Part shown: piece after piece, positions 1 to 7,720 of the stretch
Position numbering within the stretch: the stretch's first letter is position 1
Layout: each line of letters starts with the position of its first letter
From: Euperipatoides rowelli
Lineage: Eukaryota > Onychophora > Udeonychophora > Euonychophora > Peripatopsidae
Reading direction: 5' to 3' (one strand)
Assembly: GCA_003024985.2 (NCBI GenBank)
Contig: PXIH01S0013079.1
DNA: 11,664 bases
Notes under the pieces: generated by a model
What the model was told of the DNA's origin: nothing
Seen by the model: only the letters and a program-made list of their open reading frames with translations
The model's database searches: none
Translations under genes and position numbers: made by a program

Positions 1-81
1 TCTGATCATGGCAGGGCCATCATGTACTGATTTTAGGTATTAACTTTCCATTGGATTGCCTTGATTTTCCTTGGTAAACTT

Positions 82-3000
82 CTAATTTTCTATTGCTAGT
101 TCATCTTTTGTTGAATTTTCATTTATTGAAGTCAAATGTAAACTATGTACAGGGTGATCTTGGACATCCATTACATTTTCATTTGTCAACTTACGACTTC
201 CAACTGCCTGGTCTTCATCAGTCAGCTCATTTATTGGTGTCAGATTTAAACTGTCTATTTTGTGTGATTGGCCTACCATTAAATATTGATTATCCTTTGG
301 AAGTTTTTGGTTTTTCATTGTCAAGCATTGCCTTTCCATCATCAATTTTTGCGTTTCCAGTGTCTGGTCTTCATCTTCTGTCATGTCATCATCTTGATTT
401 TCTATTACATGGTCTTGGCCTTCATTCTGGTTTTGATTTTTCTTCAACTTTTGTTTTTTGATTGCAGAATTTTGACTATCTAATTTGAGGTACTGTCCAT
501 TATGTATTTTCATATGTTTAACTAAACTGGTCTTATGCGTCCCTTTGTAATCACACTTATCACAATCAAAAGATATGCCTTTATTGTGTACTCTGAGATG
601 GGCTGTTAAAGTGTTTTTTTGGCAAGCTTTATAATCACACAAGTGGCAAGCAAATTTTCTCTCACCTGTATGCCTTCTTTGATGTAAAATTAAATTGTTC
701 TTACTGGTAGTTTTATAAATACATTGATCACAATGAAATGGTTTCTCACCTGTATGCAATCTATAATGCACAACTAAACTGCTTTTCTGTGACGCTTTGT
801 ATTCACACTGACTACAAGCAAAGTTCTTTTCACCTGTATGCTTTCTTTGATGCAAGACTAAATTATTCTTACTGGTAGTTTTATAAATACATTGATCACA
901 ATGAAATGGTTTCTCGCCTGTATGTAATCTATTATGCACCACTAAACTGCTTTTCAGTGAAGTTTTGTATTCACACTGATTACAAGCAAAGTTCTTTTCA
1001 CCTGTATGCNTTNTNTGATGTAAGACTAAATTATTCTTACTGGTAGTTTTATAATCACAAAGCTCACAAAAAAATGGTTTCTCACCAGTGTGTTTTCTAT
1101 AATGAACAACTAAACTCATTTTCTGCACAGCTTTAAAATCACATTGATTACAAGTAAATTTCTTTTCACCAGAATGGGTTCTTACATGTAAAACTAAATT
1201 ATTCTTATGTGCTGTCTGATAATGACATTTATCACAGAGAAAAGGTTTCTCCCCGCTGTGTTTTGCTAAATGTTCCACTAAACTGTTTTTCTGAGCAGCT
1301 TTATAATCACAGTGGGGACAATGAAATGGCTTTTCTCCTGTATGTTTCCTTACATGTAATTTTAAATTGCTTTTATGGGCTGTCTTATAATCACATTGCT
1401 GGCACTCAAATGCTTTCTCACCTGTATGCTGGAGTCCATGGGTTGCTAACCGAAATCTATGAAATGTCTGAAAATTACATTGATTACACTGATATAGTTG
1501 ATGGGAATGACTAATTTCATGTTTTTGTAAAATCCAGTAACTTTGTGATCGAAATTCACACTTCTCACATTTAAATGGTTTAACAATTTGTTTCACATCC
1601 TGCTGATCATATTCTATAGCTGTTTCTTCATTAGATTCATTATAATGAAATGTTTTTTCATCACTGTGTATTTTCAAATGTGAACAAAACATACTCCATT
1701 TTATGGTTTTAAACTCACACCATTCACAATAGAATGTTTTCTCAATGGGCTCAGAATTTAATCTTTCAAATATATGTGTGATTTTATGTCGGGTTAAATT
1801 AGCGATTTGGGCTGCTTTATAGTCACATCGATCACAGTGAAATGGTTTCTCGCCTGTATGTGTTCTTATATGAATCACAAGACGCTTCTTGTCAAAAGCC
1901 TTATACTCACAATGCGGACAATGAAATGGTCTCTCATCACTATGTGTCCGTAAATGTCGATTTAAACTAGTCTTTTCTGCAGCTTTATACTCACACTGCG
2001 TACAATGAAATGGTTTCTCATCCGTATGTTTCCGTAAATGTCGATTTAAACACTTTTTATCAGCAGCTCTATACTCACACAGTTCACAATGAAATGGTTT
2101 CTCACCTGTATGTTTCCGTAAATGTAGAATTAAACACTTCTTATAAGTAGATCTATACTCACACTGATCACAATGAAATGGTTTCTCACCTGTATGTCTT
2201 CTTAAATGTTTAACTAGCAGATTTTTTTCAGCCGCCTTATACTCACACTGCGGACAATGAAATGGTTTTGCATCACTATGGGTCCGTAAATGTCGATTTA
2301 AACTATTCTTTTCTGCAGTTTTATACTGACACTGTGGACAATGAAATGGTTTCTCATCACTATGTGTCCGTAAATGACGATTTAAATTCTTCTTTTCTGC
2401 CCCTTTATACTCACACTGCGGACAATGAAATGGTTTTTCATCATTATGTGTCCGTAAATGTCGACTCAAACTCTTTTTTTCTGCCGCTTTGTACTCACAG
2501 TGATTACAGTTAAATGGTTTCTCATCCGTATGTTTCCTTAAATGTCGAATTAAACACCTCTTATCAACAGCTTTATACTCACAGCGATCACAATGAAATG
2601 GTTTCTCACCTGTATGTTTCCGTAAATGTCGAATTAAACACTTCTTATCAGCAGCTCTATACTCACACTGATCGCAATGAAATGGTTTCTCACCTGTATG
2701 TTTCCGTAAATGTCTAATTAAACACTTCTTATCAGCAGCTTTATACTCACACCGATCACAATGAAATGGTTTCTCACCTGTATGTTTCCGTAAATGTTGA
2801 ATTAAACACTTCTTTTCAGCAGCTCTATACTCACACCGATCACAATTAAATGGTTTCTCACCTGTATGTTTTCGTAAATGTATAATTAAATACTTCTTAT
2901 CAGCAGCTCTATACTCACACTGATCACAATTAAATGGTTTCTCATCTGTATGTCTTCTTATATGTTTAACTAGCTGATTCTTTTCACCCGTCTTATACTC

Positions 3001-3759
3001 ACACAGCGGACACTGAAATCGTTTCACACCCGTATGAGTTCTAGAATGTCTTATTAATTTTTGTTTAAGAGTAGCTTTAAAATCACACTGCTGACAGTGG
3101 AAATACTTCTCCTCACTGTGGGTCTTCAAATGTAGATTTAATTTATATTTATGAAATGCAATAAACTCACATCGAGGACACTGCAATACTTTGATGGTCA
3201 GATTATTTTTCAAAGGTTCACCTCCATGGCTGATTTGGTGTCTTTTTAATTGCCATTTTCTGGCTGTACTATAGTTACAGTGAGGACATTGATAAGGCTT
3301 TGTAACGCCCATATGTGGTGCAGGAACAATAGGTTTAATATCTGTTTCACTGTGGATCCTCGAATGTATAATTAATTTATATTTATGAGCTGCTTGAAAC
3401 TCACACTGAGGACACTGAAATACTTTGGTCAGTTTATTTGTTTTCAATGGTTTACCTCCATGTCTGATTTGATGTCTTTTTAATTGATATTTTCTGGCTG
3501 TACTATAGCTACAGTGAGGACATTGGTAAGGCTTTGAAACACCCATATGTGGTGCAAGCACAATAGGCTTAATATCTGTTTCACATGTCCATTTGCCAGG
3601 TTGAATTGTTTTTTCAATAGCTTGTATCATTTCTTGCCCAATAATAATAGGTTTAATATCCATTTCGAGCGGATTTTTCAAAAATTGGAATTGTCTTTCT
3701 TCAGCCTGCACTAATCCATATCCTATTAAGGAAGGTTTAATATCTGGATAGTCAAACAT
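82..3759 (-). CDS. 34-finger C2H2 zinc-finger protein
   Basis: The frame encodes 1225 residues and is probably a nuclear, nucleic-acid-binding protein. I count 34 fingers of the form C-x2-C-x12-H-x3-H: fingers 1-20 at residues 78-662, finger 21 at 676-698, fingers 22-34 at 729-1086. Most are joined by TGEKP-type linkers, so a long DNA-contacting array is likely. The fingers are of the C-x-(Y/F)-(K/R)-x type seen in many invertebrate proteins and in REST/ZFY-like families; I cannot name an orthologue. No KRAB, BTB, SCAN or ZAD domain is visible. The N terminus (1-77) repeats a DIKP motif; the tail (1087-1225) is rich in Q, N, D, E and K with a basic KKQKLKK stretch (1101-1107) that may be a nuclear localisation signal. 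The ATG has A at -3 and an in-frame stop upstream on both the spliced and unspliced models. Stop is TAG. Three residues (915-917) are unread because of N bases. The coding part is intronless. Target DNA is unknown. Confidence 0.93.
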   Translation of the reverse strand: MFDYPDIKPSLIGYGLVQAEERQFQFLKNPLEMDIKPIIIGQEMIQAIEKTIQPGKWTCETDIKPIVLAPHMGVSKPYQCPHCSYSTARKYQLKRHQIRHGGKPLKTNKLTKVFQCPQCEFQAAHKYKLIIHSRIHSETDIKPIVPAPHMGVTKPYQCPHCNYSTARKWQLKRHQISHGGEPLKNNLTIKVLQCPRCEFIAFHKYKLNLHLKTHSEEKYFHCQQCDFKATLKQKLIRHSRTHTGVKRFQCPLCEYKTGEKNQLVKHIRRHTDEKPFNCDQCEYRAADKKYLIIHLRKHTGEKPFNCDRCEYRAAEKKCLIQHLRKHTGEKPFHCDRCEYKAADKKCLIRHLRKHTGEKPFHCDQCEYRAADKKCLIRHLRKHTGEKPFHCDRCEYKAVDKRCLIRHLRKHTDEKPFNCNHCEYKAAEKKSLSRHLRTHNDEKPFHCPQCEYKGAEKKNLNRHLRTHSDEKPFHCPQCQYKTAEKNSLNRHLRTHSDAKPFHCPQCEYKAAEKNLLVKHLRRHTGEKPFHCDQCEYRSTYKKCLILHLRKHTGEKPFHCELCEYRAADKKCLNRHLRKHTDEKPFHCTQCEYKAAEKTSLNRHLRTHSDERPFHCPHCEYKAFDKKRLVIHIRTHTGEKPFHCDRCDYKAAQIANLTRHKITHIFERLNSEPIEKTFYCEWCEFKTIKWSMFCSHLKIHSDEKTFHYNESNEETAIEYDQQDVKQIVKPFKCEKCEFRSQSYWILQKHEISHSHQLYQCNQCNFQTFHRFRLATHGLQHTGEKAFECQQCDYKTAHKSNLKLHVRKHTGEKPFHCPHCDYKAAQKNSLVEHLAKHSGEKPFLCDKCHYQTAHKNNLVLHVRTHSGEKKFTCNQCDFKAVQKMSLVVHYRKHTGEKPFFCELCDYKTTSKNNLVLHXXXHTGEKNFACNQCEYKTSLKSSLVVHNRLHTGEKPFHCDQCIYKTTSKNNLVLHQRKHTGEKNFACSQCEYKASQKSSLVVHYRLHTGEKPFHCDQCIYKTTSKNNLILHQRRHTGERKFACHLCDYKACQKNTLTAHLRVHNKGISFDCDKCDYKGTHKTSLVKHMKIHNGQYLKLDSQNSAIKKQKLKKNQNQNEGQDHVIENQDDDMTEDEDQTLETQKLMMERQCLTMKNQKLPKDNQYLMVGQSHKIDSLNLTPINELTDEDQAVGSRKLTNENVMDVQDHPVHSLHLTSINENSTKDELAIEN
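586..1410 (-). repeat. Two-finger (168-bp) tandem repeat inside the zinc-finger gene
   Basis: Fingers 24-33 (residues 784-1058) alternate between two types. The A type carries a TxxKNNLxLH-like helix (fingers 24, 26, 28, 30, 32) and the B type a QKxSLVVH-like helix (25, 27, 29, 31, 33). The unit of duplication is therefore a pair of fingers, 56 codons. The pairs at about 669-835 and 836-1002 are also very similar at the DNA level, suggesting recent unequal exchange or gene conversion. The N bases at 1010, 1013 and 1015 fall in this array, which fits assembly or base-calling trouble in near-identical repeats. Confidence 0.85.
1576..1662 (-). other. Degenerate zinc finger between fingers 21 and 22
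   Basis: Residues 700-728 begin like a linker and finger start (SDEKTFH at 699-705), but the positions expected for the two cysteines are Tyr706 and Ser709 and no paired histidines follow. I read this as a finger that has lost zinc binding. It splits the array into an N-terminal 21-finger and a C-terminal 13-finger block. Confidence 0.55.
2530..2934 (-). repeat. Near-identical single-finger tandem array (fingers 7-11)
   Basis: Five consecutive fingers (residues 276-410) repeat with an 84-bp period and differ at only a few positions. Fingers 9, 10 and 11 share the helix pattern (D)-K-(K/R)-C-L-I-R-H, so their expected base-contacting residues (-1, 2, 3, 6) are nearly the same: Asp, Lys or Arg, Cys, Arg. 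This is the single-finger mode of expansion, distinct from the two-finger mode in the C-terminal half. Confidence 0.85.
3115..3582 (-). repeat. 78-residue tandem duplication carrying fingers 1-2 and 3-4
   Basis: Residues 60-137 and 138-215 are two copies of one unit: ETDIKPIV, then APHMGV, then KPYQCPHC with the helix TARKxQLKRH, a non-canonical linker beginning HGG, and a second finger with an HKYKL helix. The copies differ at scattered residues. Because the linkers here are long and lack TGEKP, this N-terminal pair of modules may fold or bind separately from the main array. Confidence 0.85.
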
Positions 3760-3775
3760 TTTTTCAAAATTTATG

Positions 3776-4445
3776 CTGAATTTATGCGTTATTTAATCAA
3801 TATATAGTGTAGCCTACTCAACATATTTCTATAAGATCACATTTCACAGTAAGCCTATAATAGAAGAAACATGTGAAGTTTTTAATATTTTGCGATGTTA
3901 TCAGATCTTTTAAATCCATCAAATAAATATTTGAAAGAAACCTAAAATTAACACAATTAATGTTAAACTGGAATTAAGTTAAAGAAGTTAATTCATCTTA
4001 ATCATTGTAATTAATAACATATGACCTTGTATTGATCCTAACTGTTGCAGTTAACGCCATATTATCATTAAAATCAAATAAAGAATCGATCAGAATTATT
4101 GTAATTAGGCTTCTTGAGAATCATTAAATGCAATTTGTTTAAGCACTACATACAGTAGGCTATTCCTTTCCTGAGTCAGATATTTTTTTTCCTATAGAAG
4201 GCTACCAAAGATTCCACAAGCATATTTCTTATTTTATTCCATTATGATAATGTTATTTAACTTTTTTTTTAAAGTTTGTGAAATAAAGAATAGACTGGTT
4301 TCCTAAAAATCGGTGTGGAAATTCCCATTAAGAAAAAATTTAAACGTTCAAAACATTAAAGAAAAATACTAAAATTTTTAATTAAAGTAATTTAAATAAC
4401 AACTACTGCTATCCTTTCTTATCACTAAAATAAAATCAGACTTAC
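3776..4445 (-). other. Predicted 5' untranslated intron of the zinc-finger gene
   Basis: On the minus strand a strong donor (GCT followed by GTAAGT, bases 4445 down to 4440) lies upstream. An acceptor ending in ATTCAG lies at 3777-3776, 17 bases before the ATG. TTGATTAA about 20 bases before the acceptor could be a branch site; the pyrimidine tract is weak. Joining the exons still leaves an in-frame TAG before the ATG, so the start does not change. This is an inference from signals only. Inside the interval are a perfect AP-1-type word TGAGTCA (4172-4178) and a kappa-B/Dorsal-type word GGAAATTCCC (4317-4326), either of which may be chance. Confidence 0.4.
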
Positions 4446-4560
4446 AGCACGGACTAACAGTACATCAAGGTTAGTAAAGTAGACATACTCTGATTACTCT
4501 CTACTCTCTAGTCTAGTCGATTAAAGCGCCCTCTCCGAATTAAAAGGCATGTGAGCCTAG
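4446..4560 (-). promoter_or_regulatory. Possible first exon and promoter region of the zinc-finger gene
   Basis: This stretch is less AT-rich than its surroundings and lies just upstream (minus strand) of the predicted donor. It contains AGCGCCCTCT (4525-4534), whose complement AGAGGGCGCT matches the core of the CTCF binding consensus. No TATA box is obvious. The assignment rests on position and composition only. Confidence 0.25.
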
Positions 4561-5480
4561 AAACAGGTGACACTAAGTTCCATTCACCGAATTAATATTC
4601 AAATTCACTTTATTGCATTAAGAATCAATTTCTTGTGCAGTGTGATACAATTACATAAATAAAACTATACAGTATATATCTTAATAAACAAAATTGATAT
4701 AAANANNTACAAAANANGAAAAACANTAATACAATACAAAACATCACAAAGAAAAAAAAATTGTACTATTATGGCAGTGCTCATCACTTCATTTGTATAA
4801 TAGCAAATTAAACAAAATAATACATTAAAATTGCTAAATTCTTAAATTAAAGTTATAATTAATAAGTCATTAAACATACTGTACATGAATCATTTCAGTA
4901 TTGAGTATGTTACTCCAAAATTTGTTTTAATAAATAATATAGGCTAACATTTCTTTTAAAATAACTAAATGAACCATTGAATAGCAGCATTATTTTTAAA
5001 TTTACAGTCCTAACTCCTACACTGAACCCTGCCCCATCTTTAGGATAATCTTTGAGGTGAATAATCCTTTTTTAATCGATTTCGATAATTTGAAGCTACA
5101 ATACTTCAGAAATTTGGCGTATATGACTGAAATAGATGAGCTAATGTTAAAAACTCGGTAAAAAGTGGCTGTTCAGTGGTTTGGTGCCTTTTTATAATAG
5201 ATTTGTAAATGTGCCTTAAGTTTTGTTACATAATGTGTATTATTTATTTATATAGTAGCCTACTTGTGAGGTTAATAAGTGTGTTGTAAATTCTGATTTT
5301 ATTGTTTCTTAGTCTGTTTTCTTTTTATGTTTTCTGCTGTTTTGGAAATAAAGTAAAGGGTAAAGCCCCTTTTAAAATAAAAACGCGGTAAAATGGAAAT
5401 TCGTGACGCCTGCTTTTAGCTAATCCTGAATAAAACCGCAGATACCATAGAAACTTTAATGGTAATCTCAAGGGAATCTC
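4561..5480. other. AT-rich intergenic spacer without a recognisable gene
   Basis: No coding frame of note is present. Scattered N bases lie at 4704-4726. On the minus strand an AATAAA (4614 down to 4609) is preceded by a small hairpin (AAGAA ATTGA TTCTT), a layout like the 3' tail of some LINEs or of a 3' UTR. On the plus strand an AATAAA lies at 5347-5352 in a T-rich context. I could not find coding remnants or target duplications to confirm a transposon. Confidence 0.4.
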
Positions 5481-5750
5481 AGCTATTGGCTAAAAGTAAT
5501 GAGAAATTAAATAAAAAGCCCACAATATACATTAATATTAGCAATATTTTAATTTTAATTTTTTATTTATATATCAGAAAAGAAACTAGTAATTTTTTTT
5601 TTTTTAAAAAAAAAAACAACAATAAAACATTTTAGACCAACGAGCTCCTAGTTCGTTATTTGGCTCATGTGAGAAATTCTGTACCACGATTATCACCATC
5701 GTGGATTGAAAAAAAATCATTAGCTAAAAAAAAGTAAATCTAACCGAATA
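5481..5750 (+). promoter_or_regulatory. Putative SURF1 promoter and 5' leader
   Basis: The 270 bases before the SURF1 ATG contain an inverted CCAAT-type word (CTATTGGCTA near 5485), a T13-A11 tract (5593-5616) that would disfavour nucleosomes, and a short hairpin close to the start codon. No TATA box is placed convincingly. Promoter function is inferred from position. Confidence 0.3.
5684..5704 (+). repeat. Perfect 7-bp hairpin upstream of SURF1
   Basis: CCACGAT (5684-5690) and ATCGTGG (5698-5704) are exact inverted copies with a 7-base loop. The hairpin ends 46 bases before the SURF1 ATG. It could be a stem in the 5' leader or a palindromic factor site. Confidence 0.5.
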
Positions 5751-6590
5751 ATGTCTATAATGTTTCGAATCGCATTTAAACCATCAAATTTTATACTATC
5801 ACAACCTGTCAAATATTTGCAAAATCTTAAATTTTCCTCATTTAGAAACAGAACTCAAAGGTATAAAGAATACATGCCGCCCTTTGGCTACTTTTTATTA
5901 ACGATTCCTGTTATAAGCTTTGGTTTGGGGACTTGGCAAGTGAAACGAAGAAGATGGAAATTAAATCTTATTAGAGAATTAGAAGATATGACATCAAAGC
6001 CTCCTGTACCCTTTCCATTTGACTTGGAAGCGTTAAAGGATCTTCATTATCAGCGTGTAATAGTACAAGGAAGATTTGACCATAGCAAGGAAATTTGTCT
6101 TGCCCCAAGATCTCTGGTTGTGGAAAAAAAAAAGGGAATTTTTTCAGGGAATGAACAATCCGGCGCTTGGATTATTACGCCATTTCAGCTGGCAGATAAA
6201 AATTTAACGATTCTCATTAACAGAGGTTGGGTCCCCAGAAACAAAACTAACCCTCTCACTAGAATTGGGGGACAAATTTCTGATGTAGTTGAACTAGTAG
6301 GAGTTGTTAGAAAAACAGAAGAGCGGACACCATTTGTACCCAAAAATGATCCTAGTAAGGGTTTCTGGCATTTTCGGGATGTTGAAGCAATGGCAGAATA
6401 TCTAAATACAGCACCCATTTTTTTGGATGCAGACTCTAACAGCAGTATCCCTGATGGCCCTATTGGAGGTCAGACTAGAATTTCCCTTAGAAATGAACAT
6501 TTTTCATATATCCTTACGTGGTATTCTTTGAGCTTAATTACAGCTTATATGTGGCACCGGCAATTCATCAGAAAGTTACCATTGCTTTAA
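5751..6590 (+). CDS. SURF1: SURF1, cytochrome c oxidase assembly factor
   Basis: The 279-residue protein belongs to the SURF1/Shy1 family, inner mitochondrial membrane proteins that assist early assembly of cytochrome c oxidase (complex IV) around subunit COX1. Residues 1-39 have many basic and no acidic residues, as in a mitochondrial presequence. A first membrane segment lies at about 43-64, ending in the family signature FGLGTWQVKRRRWK (57-70). Other conserved blocks are GRFDHSKE (107-114), GAWIITPF (138-145), ILINRGWVPR (154-163), FVPKNDP (195-201), PIGGQTR (237-243) and LRNEH (246-250). A second membrane segment follows at about 250-269 with YILTWYSL. The length is close to the human protein (300). 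An in-frame TAG at 5721-5723 precedes the ATG (A at -3); a second ATG is codon 4. The gene is in one exon, although vertebrate SURF1 has several introns. The frame looks intact. A transposon begins 50 bases after the stop. Confidence 0.97.
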   Translation: MSIMFRIAFKPSNFILSQPVKYLQNLKFSSFRNRTQRYKEYMPPFGYFLLTIPVISFGLGTWQVKRRRWKLNLIRELEDMTSKPPVPFPFDLEALKDLHYQRVIVQGRFDHSKEICLAPRSLVVEKKKGIFSGNEQSGAWIITPFQLADKNLTILINRGWVPRNKTNPLTRIGGQISDVVELVGVVRKTEERTPFVPKNDPSKGFWHFRDVEAMAEYLNTAPIFLDADSNSSIPDGPIGGQTRISLRNEHFSYILTWYSLSLITAYMWHRQFIRKLPLL

Positions 6591-6632
6591 AGAAGTTTGA
6601 TAGTGTAACTGTAATATCTTGATTAATGTGTG

Positions 6633-6640
6633 TTCTAGGC
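6633..6640 (+). repeat. Left target-site duplication of the hAT-type element
   Basis: TTCTAGGC lies directly before the CAGTG terminus. The identical octamer lies directly after the other end (8548-8555). An 8-bp duplication is the hallmark of hAT transposons, and its central TA fits the nnnTAnnn pattern described for the Buster group. Confidence 0.88.
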
Positions 6641-6848
6641 CAGTGCTACTCAAATGTGACTCCAGTCCAGGGTTCCTAAATTAGTAAATTGAAAGGCTCT
6701 CCTAATTATGCCTTCCGTAGGCATGACAATAATGAACCCCCTCCCCAATTATTTGATAACCCTTTTTTATATTTTGATAGTTTGAAGTTTGTGGTGAGAA
6801 AAAAAAAGTATAAATTTACTATTAGAAAAATCCCAAATTGGTAATGAA

Positions 6849-6957
6849 ATAATTACACAATTGCAGTTTACGTCCCACCCCCCAATATTGCCAACCCAAC
6901 TGGCGTTGTGTTAAATAAATACAACGAATGCAGAAAGGATGAAGGGATTAGCTAAAA
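6849..6957 (+). repeat. Left arm of the internal fold-back repeat
   Basis: Blocks in this arm reappear inverted on the right: AGTTTACGTCCC (6865-6876), AACTGGCGTTGT (6898-6909), TTAAATAAA (6911-6919), CAGAAAGGAT (6931-6940) and AGCTAAAA (6950-6957). Order is conserved, so this is one long inverted repeat with small indels rather than scattered words. Confidence 0.85.
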
Positions 6958-6960
6958 TAT

Positions 6961-7720
6961 TGACAAAACAAAAATGATGTCTATTGGCACTAAAAAAAAA
7001 AATGATCATTCATATTTTCTAGATGAAAAAAAAATAATAAAAGTAGATACACACAAAGATTTAGGCGTTATGTACGATGAAAGATTTACATTTATTTTAT
7101 TTTATTTTATTTTAGCATATTCGTATAGGTCATTAATGACTTGTTATATCAATTTGTTACAGAATTAAAATCAAAAACAAAATAACACCAAATTCTCAAA
7201 TCATGCCAAATTTATAATTAATAAAGCAAATTGTCGGTTTGCTATAATCAAAAATTATTAAAATATTTGGATAGAAATACTTTTAAACTTATGTATATTA
7301 TATCCTTCCTGTGATATTATACTGCCAGACTTCAATATCTTATTGCAATTTGGGCGATGTAAAATCTATTGACAAATGTTTTCGTAGATTAACTAAAAAA
7401 ATACCAGGTTATTATAAAAATTTCTGGGATAGATATACTAGTTTAGGATTATACGCTCCTTCACAGAGTTTCATTAGAAATGACTTATTATTTATCTATA
7501 AAAGTGTTGTCATGGATTTTTTAGTTCAGCCAACAGAATTACATTGAGAGATCACCCTTACAAAATCCAGGTTCAATATAGGAGAACAAATAGAATGGCT
7601 TCTACCATTAATCACCGAAGGATTGATCTCTGGAACGATATACCACTTGATATTGTTTGTGCGCAATCTTTTACATCATTTAAGAGATCTTTAGATATCT
7701 ATCTTTCGAGAAATCATTGA
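6961..7720 (+). pseudogene. Remnant of LINE ORF2, C-terminal end of reverse transcriptase protein
   Basis: Frame pieces read in order as the region after the reverse transcriptase core. The first has IDKTKMMSIG and KVDTHKDLGVMYDERFTF (about 6961-7090). The second has KYLDRNTFKLMY (near 7260-7295). The third has CFRRLTKKIPGYY and a DLLFIYKS block (about 7375-7510). The last has DLWNDIPLDIV and SFKRSLDIYL (7547-7717), ending at a TGA at 7718-7720. These are hallmarks of CR1/L2/Jockey-group LINEs. At least three frame changes and an internal stop make it non-functional. A TTTTA-repeat microsatellite (7091-7114) has expanded within the old coding region. Confidence 0.85.
7091..7114 (+). repeat. 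TTTTA microsatellite
   Basis: About five copies of TTTTA in tandem lie inside the LINE remnant. It interrupts the region that in related elements links the DLGV block to the next conserved block, so it probably grew after insertion. Confidence 0.8.

Noticed and set aside
93-461. Plus-strand frame of 122 codons opposite the zinc-finger tail
   Set aside because: It lies wholly antisense to the low-complexity tail of a real gene and has no recognisable domain.
1209-2717. Several plus-strand frames opposite the finger array, some with internal repeats
   Set aside because: Their repeats mirror the 84-bp finger period on the other strand; they are shadows of the repeat, not genes.
4172-4326. AP-1 (TGAGTCA) and kappa-B-like (GGAAATTCCC) words as an immune-response enhancer
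   Set aside because: Two short words 150 bases apart are easily chance; nothing else in the window suggests immune control.
6185-6418. Minus-strand frame of 77 codons inside SURF1
   Set aside because: Antisense to a well-conserved coding region, with no homology signal.
6738-6890. C-rich runs as G-quadruplex or telomere-like sequence
   Set aside because: There are not four ordered G tracts on one strand; the runs are explained by the fold-back arm and local C-rich words.
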